Positions 53,337 through 64,000 of a stretch of DNA of 64,000 nucleotides are shown piece after piece. How positions within the stretch are numbered: position 1 is the first letter of the stretch; each line of letters starts with the position of its first letter. The notes under the pieces were generated by a model. The model was not told the DNA's origin. It saw only the letters and a program-made list of their open reading frames with translations, and did no database searches. The DNA is from Thermus sp. CCB_US3_UF1 (GTDB lineage Bacteria > Deinococcota > Deinococci > Deinococcales > Thermaceae), in NCBI RefSeq assembly GCF_000236585.1, contig NC_017278.1:2170001-2234000 (forward strand), read 5' to 3'. Both the position numbers and the translations under genes were made by a program.

Positions 53337-54035
53337 GTGCTCTTCCTCTTCCAAGACCCCCTGGGCGACGACCACGGCCTGGCCTACCTCTACCCCCAGG
53401 CGGCCCTCTTCCGGGAGGCGGGGGAAGGCTACGCCGACCTCCTGGCCGTAGGGGGGGAGGCCCGGCAAGGCCGTCTGGTCCTGAAGGTGCGCCTGGCCCG
53501 CTACCCCAACCCCCTGGAAGGCTCCTTAGGCTTCAGCCTGGCCACGGCGGTGCTCTGGCTGGACACGGGGGAAGGGGGGGAGGAGGAACTCCTCCCCGGC
53601 CTGCGCGCCCCTCGAGGCCAAGGATGGGAAAGGGCTTATGTCCTCACCGGCTTTGGCGGGGAGGTGCGGACCCCTGAGGGACTACGGGAGCCGGTGAAGG
53701 CCTGGCGGGAAGGGGAGTGGGTGGTGGTGGATACCGGGCTTCCCCCGGGCCCCTACGGGTACTACGGGGCGGTGGGCCTCTTTGACCCCTTCGCCCCCTG
53801 GTACTTGCGCCCCACCCGCCCCGAGGGCGGGCCCTGGACCCTGGGGGCCCCCCCGGGAAGCCCCCCGGTGGTGGACCTCCTGGCCCCCAAGGCCCTGGAC
53901 CAGGTCCAGGCCTACCAGACGGGGGTGCTCCAACCCTTGCGGCCCACCCGGTTCACCCTGCGGCGGGAAAGCCTTTGGGCCTTTGCCTTGGGAGGGGTTT
54001 CCCTCCTCCTGGCCTTCCTCCTAAGGCGGCGCTAG
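53337..54035 (+). CDS. Membrane-anchored protein with glucodextranase-C-like domain
   Basis: 232 residues with a GTG start. FLFQDPLGDDHGLAYLYPQA near the N-terminus and VLKVRLARYPNPLEGSLGFS are the pattern of the C-terminal module of glucodextranase-type proteins (carbohydrate-binding, SLH-like), here without any glycosidase. One C-terminal membrane helix (WAFALGGVSLLLAFLL) plus RRR anchors it. No signal peptide is seen, so topology is unclear. It follows yvcK by 8 bp. Confidence 0.7.
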   Translation: MLFLFQDPLGDDHGLAYLYPQAALFREAGEGYADLLAVGGEARQGRLVLKVRLARYPNPLEGSLGFSLATAVLWLDTGEGGEEELLPGLRAPRGQGWERAYVLTGFGGEVRTPEGLREPVKAWREGEWVVVDTGLPPGPYGYYGAVGLFDPFAPWYLRPTRPEGGPWTLGAPPGSPPVVDLLAPKALDQVQAYQTGVLQPLRPTRFTLRRESLWAFALGGVSLLLAFLLRRR

Positions 54036-54352
54036 AGGGGGCGGAGGTCTTCCAGGAGGAGCCAGCCCACCCCAGGGGGGAGGGCCTCGAGGAGGGGGGC
54101 CAGGGCCTGGGCCACGGCCTCGGCCCGGGGCTTCAGGGCCTCCGGGGGTTCGGGGGCGAGGAGGAGGAGGGTGAGTTGGTAGAAGCGCTGGGTGTGGGTG
54201 GGGGTGCCGTCCTGGAAGAAGGGGATAGGGGGCGGGACCTCGTCCACAAGAAGCCTGGCCCCTAGAACCTCTGGGGGCAGGAGGGCCTTGGGGTCCAGGG
54301 GGAGGTCCCTGGGGTGCCAGAGGTAGCCCTGGAAGAGGCGCACGGCCTGCAT
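54032..54352 (-). CDS. Hypothetical protein, 106 aa
   Basis: MQAVRLFQGYLWHPRDLPLD, PPEVLGARLLVDEVPPPIPF and a C-terminal helix PRAEAVAQALAPLLEALPPG. Small soluble alpha/beta protein of unknown family. TAGACT ends 6 bases before the ATG and overlaps the alr stop by one base, so it is in tandem after priA-alr but can be transcribed alone. It overlaps the convergent gene by 4 bp. Confidence 0.7.
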   Translation of the reverse strand: MQAVRLFQGYLWHPRDLPLDPKALLPPEVLGARLLVDEVPPPIPFFQDGTPTHTQRFYQLTLLLLAPEPPEALKPRAEAVAQALAPLLEALPPGVGWLLLEDLRPL

Positions 54353-54356
54353 GGGG

Positions 54357-55445
54357 CTAGTCTAGGACCTCCACCACCTCTTCGCCGTGGCGGTAGACCC
54401 GGGGAAGCCGGCGGGAAAGGTGGACGGCCACCTCGTAGGGGATGGTACCCCGGGCCTCGGCCCAGGCCAGAAGCCCTGTGGGGCCAAAATCGGCGCTCAA
54501 GACCTCAAAGACCGCCTCGAGGCCCACGGGGGCGGGGAGGAGGACCGTGGTCTGGTCCATGGAGATCCGCCCGGCCACGGGGCAGACCTCCCCCCCGGGC
54601 CCCAGGACCTGGCGCACCGCCCCCCGGGGAAGGCCGTCGGCGTAGCCCACGGGCAGGGTGGCCAGCCACTCCCCTCCCCGGGCCACGTACTCCCCCCCGT
54701 ACCCCACCCGGTCCCCGGGCCTCAGGCGCTTCACCAGGGTGGGCCGGGCCCGGAGGCGGAGGATGGGCCTCAGGCCGAGTCCGGGGATGAGGCCGTAGAG
54801 GGCAAGCCCCACCCGGACGTTGTCTCCCCCGTGCAGGAGGAGGCCATGGGAGTTCTCCAGGTGGTAGAAGTACCCGGGCCCCAGGGCCTCCCGCACCCGC
54901 TGGAAGCGGCGCCGCTGCACCTCCACGAAGCCCGGGTCCTCCCCGGCGGTGGCCAGGTGGCTATAGACCCCCTCCACCCGCACCCCCAGGGCCTCCACGG
55001 CCTCAAGGGCCGCCTTGGCCTCCTCCCAGGGGAAGCCCACCCGGTTCATCCCCGTGTCCACCTTGAGATGGGCCCGGGGGAAAAGGCCCAGGGCCCGGGC
55101 CCGGTGCGCCAGGGCCTGGGCTCCTTCCAGGGTGGAGAGGGTGGGGGTAAGCCGCCAGCGCAGGGCCTCCTCCGCCTCGGCGGGGTGGAGGCTCCCCAGG
55201 AGGAGGACCTCCCCCTCCACCCCGCCCTCCCTTAGGGCCCGGCCCTCCTTGGGATGGGCCACGGCCACCTGCCTAGCCCCCCTGGCCAGGAGGAAGCGGG
55301 CCAGGGGCAGGGCCCCGTGGCCGTAGGCATCGGCCTTGAGGACGGGGATGACCTCCCCCTTGGCCCTGGCCTGCAGGAGGTTCCAGTTGGCCTCGAGGGC
55401 CGAGAGATCCACTTCCAGCCATGCCCGGGCCTCCACAAGGGGCAT
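54357..55445 (-). CDS. alr: Alanine racemase
   Basis: 362 residues. It makes D-alanine for peptidoglycan. PLP Lys37 in VIPVLKADAYGHG, then HLKVDTGMNRVGF, GVYSHLATAGE, NSHGLLLHGGDNVRVGLALYG, VSYG-like RVGYGGEYVA with the catalytic Tyr region, and VCPVAGRISMDQTTV. Start at ATG 55445, 5 bp after the priA stop, with GGAGG 9 bases upstream inside the end of priA; the longer frame overlaps priA and is rejected. Confidence 0.96.
   Translation of the reverse strand: MPLVEARAWLEVDLSALEANWNLLQARAKGEVIPVLKADAYGHGALPLARFLLARGARQVAVAHPKEGRALREGGVEGEVLLLGSLHPAEAEEALRWRLTPTLSTLEGAQALAHRARALGLFPRAHLKVDTGMNRVGFPWEEAKAALEAVEALGVRVEGVYSHLATAGEDPGFVEVQRRRFQRVREALGPGYFYHLENSHGLLLHGGDNVRVGLALYGLIPGLGLRPILRLRARPTLVKRLRPGDRVGYGGEYVARGGEWLATLPVGYADGLPRGAVRQVLGPGGEVCPVAGRISMDQTTVLLPAPVGLEAVFEVLSADFGPTGLLAWAEARGTIPYEVAVHLSRRLPRVYRHGEEVVEVLD
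54359..54364 (-). promoter_or_regulatory. -10 box of leaderless promoter, 106-aa gene
   Basis: TAGACT on the minus strand, 6 bases before the ATG; its last T begins the alr TAG stop. Confidence 0.62.
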
Positions 55446-55449
55446 GGTA

Positions 55450-57567
55450 TCAGTCCTCCAGGAGGCCCACAAAGCGGTGGGGGTCGGGGTCCAGGCGGAA
55501 ACGGCGCCGGTCCAGGTGGGCCAGGAGGGCCCCCAGGCGCTCCGTGCTCCCCCGAAGGAGGAGGTGGTAGACGTAAACCCCCTTCACCCGGGGCACGGGG
55601 GCGGGGGCCGGGCCCAGCACCTCCCCCTCCCGGGCCAGGCCCCTCAGGGCCTCGCGCAGGGCAAAGGCCGCCTCCAGGGCCCGCTCCTCCTTGCGGTGGC
55701 TCACCTCCAGCTTCACCATGCGCACCTTGGGGGGGTAGTCCAGGGCCTCCCGCAGGGCCTTCTCCGTCCAGGGAAAGGCCTCCACGCTTCCCTCCAGGAG
55801 GCCCTGGTGGGCGGGGTGCTCGGGGGTGTAGGTCTGCAGGGCCAAAAGGGGCCGCCGCCCTGGGCGGAGCTCGGTCAGGGCCCAAAGGAGGCGGTGGTAG
55901 CGCTCGGCGGAGCGGAAGTCCGCCTCATAGAGGAAGCCCTCGGCGTAGGGCAGGAGGACGAGGGCTAGCTCCGGCAGGACCGGGGCCCGGAGAAGGGCCG
56001 TGGTGCCCACCACCACCCCGGGCTCCCCGGCAAGCAGGGGGGAGAGGTCGTCCTTGCCGTCCTTGGCGTAGCGGTAGAGGGGGATCCCCAGGTGCCTCCG
56101 CAACTCCTCTTGGAGCCACTCCAGTCCTGGCCCCCGGGGTTCCAGGAGGGGGGAGCCGCACCGGGGGCAGAGGGGTGGGGGGGGCTCGCGGTGGCCGCAC
56201 TGGTGGCAGAGGAGTTCCCCCTTGCCCCCCTTGTGGTAGCGCAAGGGGAGGGCGCAGTGGGGGCAGGTGGGCTTGTGGCCGCAGTCGGCGCAGAGGAGGA
56301 GGGCGCTATACCCCCGCCGGGGGGAGAGGACCACGGCCTGGCGGCCCCTTTCCTTCACCTGCTTCAGGAGGGCCAAGGCCCGCCCCGTAAAGGGGAAGCC
56401 CTTTTCCCGCCTCAGGTCCAAGAGGAGGAGGCGGGGCCGGGGCACGGGAAAGGTGAGGCCAGGCCGCTCCAGAACCTCCACCGCCGGCACCAGGGAGAGG
56501 TAGGTGAGGGGTACCCCCAGAAGCCGGGCCCGGAGCTCGGCCAGGGGGGGGATGAAGGCCCGCGAGCCGGCGGGGAGCTTGTAGCTCTCGCTCCCCTCCT
56601 CCACCACCACCAAGGAGCGGGGGGTGAAGGGCAGAAGAAGCCCGCCATAGGTGGCGAAGACCACCCCTGCGGGCCTGCGAAAGAGGGCCTCCCGCTCCCC
56701 AGGGGAAAGCCCCCCGTGGTAGGCCCTGGCCTGGGGAAAATGGGCCAGGAAGCGCTCCAAAAGGCCCACCTCGGGAAAGAGGACCAGGTGGTCCCCCTCG
56801 GCCACCAAGCCCGCCAAGAGGCGAAGCCTCTCCCCAAAGCGCCCCCCATTAACCCGCTCGGGGCGCTCGGGGAGGAAGAGGGGGTCCAGGGGCTTTCCCT
56901 CGCGGCGGGGCTCGGGGGGAGGGCCATAGCCGATATACCCCTCCTGCAAAAGCCGCTTCACCCGCCCCACCCCCACCCCCGCGGCCCGGGCCAGGGCGGC
57001 GAGGCTTTCCGCCTGGCCCAGGGCGTGCAAGGTCTTGAGGACCCCATCCAAAAGGGGATCGGGATGCCCCTCCCGCAAGGGGAGAAGCACGCGCCTGCCC
57101 TCGCGGAAGGCCACCTCCTCCTCCAACACCCCCGCTTCCCGTAAAAGGTCCAAAAGCTTGGGGTCAAACCCCTGGGCCTCCCGCCAGGCCACCAGGCCCT
57201 CCAGGCCCTTGGGCAGGACCTTGGGATCGGCGCCGGGGAAAAGGCGCACCCGGTGGCGGAGCTCGGGGAAGGGGGGGAGGAAATCCTGGAGGACCTGGCC
57301 CAGGGGGGCGAAAAGGTAGCGGCTGGCCTCCTCCAGGAAAAGGATCTCCTCCGGGCGCAGGTAGGGACCAGGGTCCAGGTAGGCGATGGCGTGGCGCAGG
57401 GCATGGGAGGGCCTCCCCCCCTCCCCCACCACCACCCCCACCCGCACCTCCCCCCGCCAGGGCACGGCCACCCGCCGGCCCAAGGCCTCCTCCCCCTCCT
57501 GGCCCAGGGGAGGGCGGTAGCTCATGGGGGGCAGGGGCAGGGGCAAGGCCACCTCGAGGACCCGCAT
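55450..57567 (-). CDS. priA: PriA primosome protein, helicase motifs lost
   Basis: 705 residues. It recognises stalled forks and starts replication restart. The N-terminal DNA-binding region (about 1-110), winged helix and the zinc-binding insert with all eight Cys (426, 429, 435, 438, 454, 457, 467, 470) are intact. The ATPase motifs are not: no Walker A near 239-247, DEEHDSSYK is EEGSESYK (323-330), GSATP is absent, and the GRAGR finger is missing near TELRPGRRP. It should bind DNA and partners but not unwind, as known for Deinococcus PriA. ATG 9 bases after TATCCT. Confidence 0.92.
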   Translation of the reverse strand: MRVLEVALPLPLPPMSYRPPLGQEGEEALGRRVAVPWRGEVRVGVVVGEGGRPSHALRHAIAYLDPGPYLRPEEILFLEEASRYLFAPLGQVLQDFLPPFPELRHRVRLFPGADPKVLPKGLEGLVAWREAQGFDPKLLDLLREAGVLEEEVAFREGRRVLLPLREGHPDPLLDGVLKTLHALGQAESLAALARAAGVGVGRVKRLLQEGYIGYGPPPEPRREGKPLDPLFLPERPERVNGGRFGERLRLLAGLVAEGDHLVLFPEVGLLERFLAHFPQARAYHGGLSPGEREALFRRPAGVVFATYGGLLLPFTPRSLVVVEEGSESYKLPAGSRAFIPPLAELRARLLGVPLTYLSLVPAVEVLERPGLTFPVPRPRLLLLDLRREKGFPFTGRALALLKQVKERGRQAVVLSPRRGYSALLLCADCGHKPTCPHCALPLRYHKGGKGELLCHQCGHREPPPPLCPRCGSPLLEPRGPGLEWLQEELRRHLGIPLYRYAKDGKDDLSPLLAGEPGVVVGTTALLRAPVLPELALVLLPYAEGFLYEADFRSAERYHRLLWALTELRPGRRPLLALQTYTPEHPAHQGLLEGSVEAFPWTEKALREALDYPPKVRMVKLEVSHRKEERALEAAFALREALRGLAREGEVLGPAPAPVPRVKGVYVYHLLLRGSTERLGALLAHLDRRRFRLDPDPHRFVGLLED

Positions 57568-57575
57568 GGTAGCCC

Positions 57576-57582
57576 TAGGATA
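57576..57582. promoter_or_regulatory. Shared bidirectional -10 element TAGGATA
   Basis: Plus strand: TAGGAT (57576-57581), 7 bases before the MFS ATG. Minus strand: TATCCT (57582-57577), 9 bases before the priA ATG. The two start codons are 21 bases apart, as in the block at 24716-24722. Confidence 0.62.
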
Positions 57583-57588
57583 AGGGGG

Positions 57589-58638
57589 ATGCGCCTGGCC
57601 GTGCTCCTCTCCGGGGTGGCCCTCTACAGCGCCCTCTACGCCGTGGTCCCCCTCCTGCCCCTTTTGGAAAGGCTCTTTCTTGCCCCCCCCGGGGCGGCGG
57701 GCCCGGGCATGGGCCTCCCCCTCCTCCTCCTGGTCCTCCTCTCCCCCCTGGTGCCCCGCCTGCCCTGGCCGGCGGGGAGGCTTCTGGGCGGGGGGCTGGT
57801 CCTGGTGGGGCTTGGGGGGGTATTGGGGGCCCTGAGCCCCAGCCTTGCCCTTTGGACCTTCGCCCGCCTCCTCCAGGGGGTGGGGGCGGCCCTGGTGCCC
57901 GCCTTGGCCATCGCCCTGGTGCCCCTTCTCTTTCCCCAAAGGGCCCTGGAGATGGCCGGGGTGTACATGGCGGGGAACGTCCTGGGAGGGGGCCTGGGCC
58001 GGGTGCTGGCCGGCCTTCTGGCGGAAGGGGTGGGGGTGCGGGGAGCTCTCCTCAGCCTCTCCCTCCCCGCCCTCCTCTTAGGCCTCCTCCTGGTGCGCGC
58101 CCCCGGGGGGCTTCCCCCCTTGGGCCGGCCCCAGTACGACCTCTCCGCCCTCCCCCTGTATGGCGTGGGGAGCATCCTCCTCTTCCTCAACCTCTTCCTG
58201 GCCAACCTCCTCCCCTACCGCCTCCTGGAGCTGGGTTTCCGCCCGGGAGAGGTGGGGCTTGTGTACCTGGCCTACCTCTTCGGCATCCCGGGAAGCGCCC
58301 TCTCCGGGATGCTGGCCCGGCGGCTGGGGGCGGTGGCCACCTTCCGCCTGGCCTTCCTCCTGGTCCTGTTGGGCCTGGGGCTCCTCCTCTTCCCGCCCCC
58401 CTGGCTGGTCCTGGGCTTCGTCCTGATGATGGCCGCCCTCTTCACCGCCCAGAGCCTGGCCTCGGGGGCGGCGGGACGGCGGGGGGCAGGGGTGAGCGGG
58501 ACCTACGTGGCGGGCTTCTACCTGGGAGGGACCCTGGCGGGCCTCCTTTACCCCCTTTTCCTCCACAGCTTCCCCCTGGCCGTGGGGGTGGGGGCGCTTC
58601 TGGCCCTTCTGGCCCTCCTCCTCGCCCCCGTGCGCTGA
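57589..58638 (+). CDS. MFS transporter
   Basis: 349 residues, eleven or twelve membrane helices, short for the family. The first helix MRLAVLLSGVALYSALYAVVPLLPLLERLF, a long hydrophilic gap replaced by LPWPAGRLLGGGLVL, FARLLQGVGAALVPALAIALVPL (motif C-like helix) and GVSGTYVAGFYLGGTLAGLLYP are MFS-like, similar to the YnfM/AraJ efflux group. Substrate unknown. The upstream open frame is antisense to priA and rejected. Confidence 0.85.
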   Translation: MRLAVLLSGVALYSALYAVVPLLPLLERLFLAPPGAAGPGMGLPLLLLVLLSPLVPRLPWPAGRLLGGGLVLVGLGGVLGALSPSLALWTFARLLQGVGAALVPALAIALVPLLFPQRALEMAGVYMAGNVLGGGLGRVLAGLLAEGVGVRGALLSLSLPALLLGLLLVRAPGGLPPLGRPQYDLSALPLYGVGSILLFLNLFLANLLPYRLLELGFRPGEVGLVYLAYLFGIPGSALSGMLARRLGAVATFRLAFLLVLLGLGLLLFPPPWLVLGFVLMMAALFTAQSLASGAAGRRGAGVSGTYVAGFYLGGTLAGLLYPLFLHSFPLAVGVGALLALLALLLAPVR

Positions 58639-58643
58639 GGGCG

Positions 58644-58649
58644 TAGGAT
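58644..58649 (+). promoter_or_regulatory. -10 box of leaderless promoter, glcE-like gene
   Basis: TAGGAT, 6 bases before the ATG at 58656. Confidence 0.65.
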
Positions 58650-58655
58650 GGCCCC

Positions 58656-59315
58656 ATGGACCTCCACGCCGCCGACCAGTACCTGGTGGCCCCGGCGGAA
58701 ACGGGGCTCCTAGCCGTCTACGCCCGCCTCGAGGGCACGGGGCTTTACCCGCCCTTTCCCCCGGTGGAGCTCCCCGGAGGGGTAGGGGGGCTTCTCGCCC
58801 GGGGCGGGTTCGCCCAGACCTTCTTCTTTCCCGCCGAGGTCCTGGGCCTCACCTTCCGCACCCCCAAGGGGCGGGTGGTGCGGGCCGGGGGGGTGGTGGT
58901 GAAGAACGTGCAGGGGTACGACCTGGTGCGCCCCTTCGTGGGGAGCTTCGGGCTTCTGGGGGAGGCCCTGGAGGCGGTCTTCCGCCTGCGACCAGGGCGG
59001 GCCTCGGCCTTCCTTAGGCGGCCTTTTTCCGGGACCTTTCCTGCCCTTTCCCCCACCCCCCGCTTCCTCTTCGCCCTGGAGGAGGAGGGAAGGTGGTGGC
59101 TTTACGCCTTCCACTTCGGCCCCTCTCGGGAGGTGGCCCGCTTCCGGGAAGCCTTCGCCGGGGAGGAGGCCGGGCCCTTAGACCTCCGCCCCCGCTTCCC
59201 CCGGGGCATGGGGGTGGGGGAAGGCCCCCTGAGGGACCTCCGCTTCTCCTGGCAGGACGGGGGGGAGGCCCCAAAGCCCTCCCCCTTGTTCCAGAGGCTG
59301 GCGGAGGCCCTCTAA
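58656..59315 (+). CDS. Truncated FAD-binding (GlcE-like) protein
   Basis: 219 residues. [32 protein letters not shown] and [37 protein letters not shown] follow the FAD-binding domain of glycolate oxidase subunit GlcE and related oxidases. It is about half to two thirds of the usual GlcE length and lacks the early PGGGT-type loop, so FAD binding is doubtful. No glcD or glcF is adjacent. It may be a shortened accessory subunit with partners elsewhere. Confidence 0.8.
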   Translation: MDLHAADQYLVAPAETGLLAVYARLEGTGLYPPFPPVELPGGVGGLLARGGFAQTFFFPAEVLGLTFRTPKGRVVRAGGVVVKNVQGYDLVRPFVGSFGLLGEALEAVFRLRPGRASAFLRRPFSGTFPALSPTPRFLFALEEEGRWWLYAFHFGPSREVARFREAFAGEEAGPLDLRPRFPRGMGVGEGPLRDLRFSWQDGGEAPKPSPLFQRLAEAL

Positions 59316-59335
59316 CCCCGGGCCGCCAAGCAGGG

Positions 59336-59341
59336 TATCCT
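59336..59341 (+). promoter_or_regulatory. -10 box of leaderless pheST promoter
   Basis: TATCCT, 7 bases before the pheS ATG. No attenuator or leader peptide precedes it. Confidence 0.65.
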
Positions 59342-59345
59342 CTAG

Positions 59346-62755
<3,410 letters not shown>

Positions 62756-62763
62756 ACTGGGGC

Positions 62764-63228
62764 ATGCTCACCTGGGTGGACCTTCTCGCCCTTTTTAGCC
62801 TGGCCCTGGGGCTGGCCCTGGGCTACCGGGGTGGGGTGGCCCTGGCCTTCGCCGGGGGCGGGGTCCTCCTCTACCTCCTCCTGGCCCAGGTGGGGCTTTC
62901 CGGGCCGGGCTGGGCCTTGGGGCTTGGCCTTCTCCTGGGGGTCTTGGGCAAGAGCCTGCCCTTGCCCCCCCTCTCCCGGGGCCTCGAGGCCCTCCTCGGC
63001 CTCCTGGGGGGGCTTTGCCTCGGCCTTTTCTTGGCCCTGGCCCTTTGGACCGGCTACCCCTGGGAGCGGACCGCCGCCGGGGGGCTCCGCTACCCCGCGG
63101 CCAGCCTGCCCACCCCCATCTACGAGGGGGTGGGGCAAAGCCCCTTTGCCCGGGAGGCCTTCCGCCTGGCCTGGCAGACCCCCTGGCTGCGCAAGGCCCT
63201 GGGGCTAGAGGGCCAGAACCCGCGATAG
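62764..63228 (+). CDS. CvpA-like membrane protein
   Basis: 154 residues. MLTWVDLLALFSLALGLALGYRGGVALAFAGGGVLLYLLLA and two more helices (to about 100) resemble the CvpA family of four-helix membrane proteins, which begin W-x-D-x-x and have a glycine-rich second helix. The remaining 55 residues are soluble. CvpA proteins are needed for colicin V production or envelope integrity; function here is unknown. It overlaps pfkA by 24 bp at the 3' end. Confidence 0.7.
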   Translation: MLTWVDLLALFSLALGLALGYRGGVALAFAGGGVLLYLLLAQVGLSGPGWALGLGLLLGVLGKSLPLPPLSRGLEALLGLLGGLCLGLFLALALWTGYPWERTAAGGLRYPAASLPTPIYEGVGQSPFAREAFRLAWQTPWLRKALGLEGQNPR

Positions 63229-64000
63229 GCCCAAAAGGGAGCGGCGGATGTCCTTGCGGCGCTCCACCGCCTCCTTCAGGGGGGTGAACTCCACCTCCCC
63301 CTCCACCTCCCCCACCATGACCCCGCTCGCCCCCGCGGCCAGGGCCTCCACCGCCGCCGCCCCCAGGCGGCTGGCCAGGATCCGGTCCTTGGCCGTGGGG
63401 CTTCCCCCCCGCTGGATGTGGCCCAGGACCGTGACCCGGGCCTCCACCCGCACGTGCTCCCGGATAGCGGCCAAAAGCCCCGCCGCCCCCCCGGGGTAAG
63501 CCCCTTCCGCCACCACCACGATGGAGCTGGTCTTGCCCCGGCGCTGGGACTCCAGGAGCCCCTCGGCGATGGCCTTGGGGTCCACGGGCTCCTCAGGGAG
63601 GGCGATCACCTCGGCCCCTCCCGCCAGGCCCACGTCCAGGGCGATGAAGCCCGAGTCCCGCCCCATGACCTCAATGAGGAAGACCCGCTCGTGGCTTGCG
63701 GCGGTGTCGCGGATGCGGTCAATGGCCTCCAGGGCCGTGTTCACCGCGGTGTCAAAGCCGATGGTGTAGTCGGTGCCGAAAAGGTCGTTGTCAATGGTGC
63801 CCGGCACCCCCACCACGGGAATCCGGTGCTCCTCGGCCAGGCGCATGGCCCCGCGGAAGGTGCCGTCGCCCCCGATGGCCACCAGGCCCTCAATCCCCGC
63901 CGCCCTCAGCCTCTCCGCCGCCTTGGCCCGCCCCTCCTCCGTCAAAAACTCCTGGCTCCTGGCGGTGAGGAGGATGGTGCCCCCCCGCTGCAGGATGTTG
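63205..64000 (-). CDS. pfkA: 6-phosphofructokinase, 5' end outside window
   Basis: About 265 C-terminal residues of the ~320-residue ATP-dependent glycolytic enzyme. The frame runs to the edge beginning NILQRGGTILLTARSQEF. GLVAIGGDGTFRGA (ATP site), VVGVPGTIDNDLFGTD with the catalytic TIDND, IEVMGRDSGFIALDVGLAGGAE, SSIVVVAEGAYPGG and VTVLGHIQRGGSPTAKDRILA are all present. This indicates a classical allosteric PfkA. Promoter and start lie beyond 64000. Confidence 0.97.
   Translation of the reverse strand, partial: NILQRGGTILLTARSQEFLTEEGRAKAAERLRAAGIEGLVAIGGDGTFRGAMRLAEEHRIPVVGVPGTIDNDLFGTDYTIGFDTAVNTALEAIDRIRDTAASHERVFLIEVMGRDSGFIALDVGLAGGAEVIALPEEPVDPKAIAEGLLESQRRGKTSSIVVVAEGAYPGGAAGLLAAIREHVRVEARVTVLGHIQRGGSPTAKDRILASRLGAAAVEALAAGASGVMVGEVEGEVEFTPLKEAVERRKDIRRSLLGLSRVLAL

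Overview
The window reads as chromosomal DNA from the genus Thermus (Deinococcota). GC content is very high, third codon positions are almost all G or C, genes are packed with 1 to 30 bp overlaps, and many family members (LeuS of 878 aa, PII, an SLH outer-envelope protein, a helicase-dead PriA, a bacterial Clp1-like kinase) resemble Thermus/Deinococcus proteins. No tools were run, so family names rest on motifs and sequences recognised by eye.

Layout. 1-1950: the end of a Roadblock-type protein and a large membrane protein. 1955-7357 (minus): zapE, a small acidic protein, deoB, cdaA, a cdaR/ybbR gene, def and fmt, linking nucleoside metabolism, c-di-AMP synthesis and N-terminal maturation of proteins. 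7499-10747 (plus): a glutaredoxin-like protein, a decayed toxin-antitoxin locus, fabI and a pair resembling mhqO/mhqD quinone-detoxification genes. 10825-16266: an envelope-protein island with lower GC, long intergenic stretches, real -35/-10 promoters and Shine-Dalgarno sites. 16270-19899: ispG, tgt, uraA. 19896-29744: AI-2E-type permease, M23 peptidase, rpmB, lspA, an aspartate aminotransferase, a lipid kinase, a histidine-phosphatase homologue without catalytic histidines, GNAT, HDAC-like, phosphoesterase, trmL and an AlbA-type regulator. 29959-34516: amtB-glnK, hrcA, a moaD-moaE fusion, rlmN. 34485-42356: acyl-CoA dehydrogenase, Clp1-like kinase, leuS, a YihY membrane protein, proBA. 42416-45793: a 1125-residue lipoprotein metalloprotease with an almost exact internal DNA duplication. 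45761-64000: tRNA-Arg(ACG), cobalamin adenosyltransferase, an ABC exporter, an SPFH/PH/CPBP membrane operon, rapZ-yvcK, priA-alr, an MFS transporter, pheST and the 3' part of pfkA.

Regulation is the most striking feature. About 35 genes carry a TAnnnT -10 hexamer ending only 5-9 bases before the start codon, so their mRNAs should be leaderless. In two divergent pairs one 7-bp block (TATTCTA or TAGGATA) can serve as the -10 element in both directions. In several tandem pairs the upstream TAG stop is built into the next -10 hexamer. In front of leuS sits what looks like a complete ribosome-mediated attenuator: a leaderless 8-codon leader ORF with one CUA leucine codon, an anti-antiterminator stem, an antiterminator and a terminator with seven U. 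I regard this as the best candidate for an undescribed system here. The palindrome CCTCGAGG also recurs roughly fifty times, far above chance.
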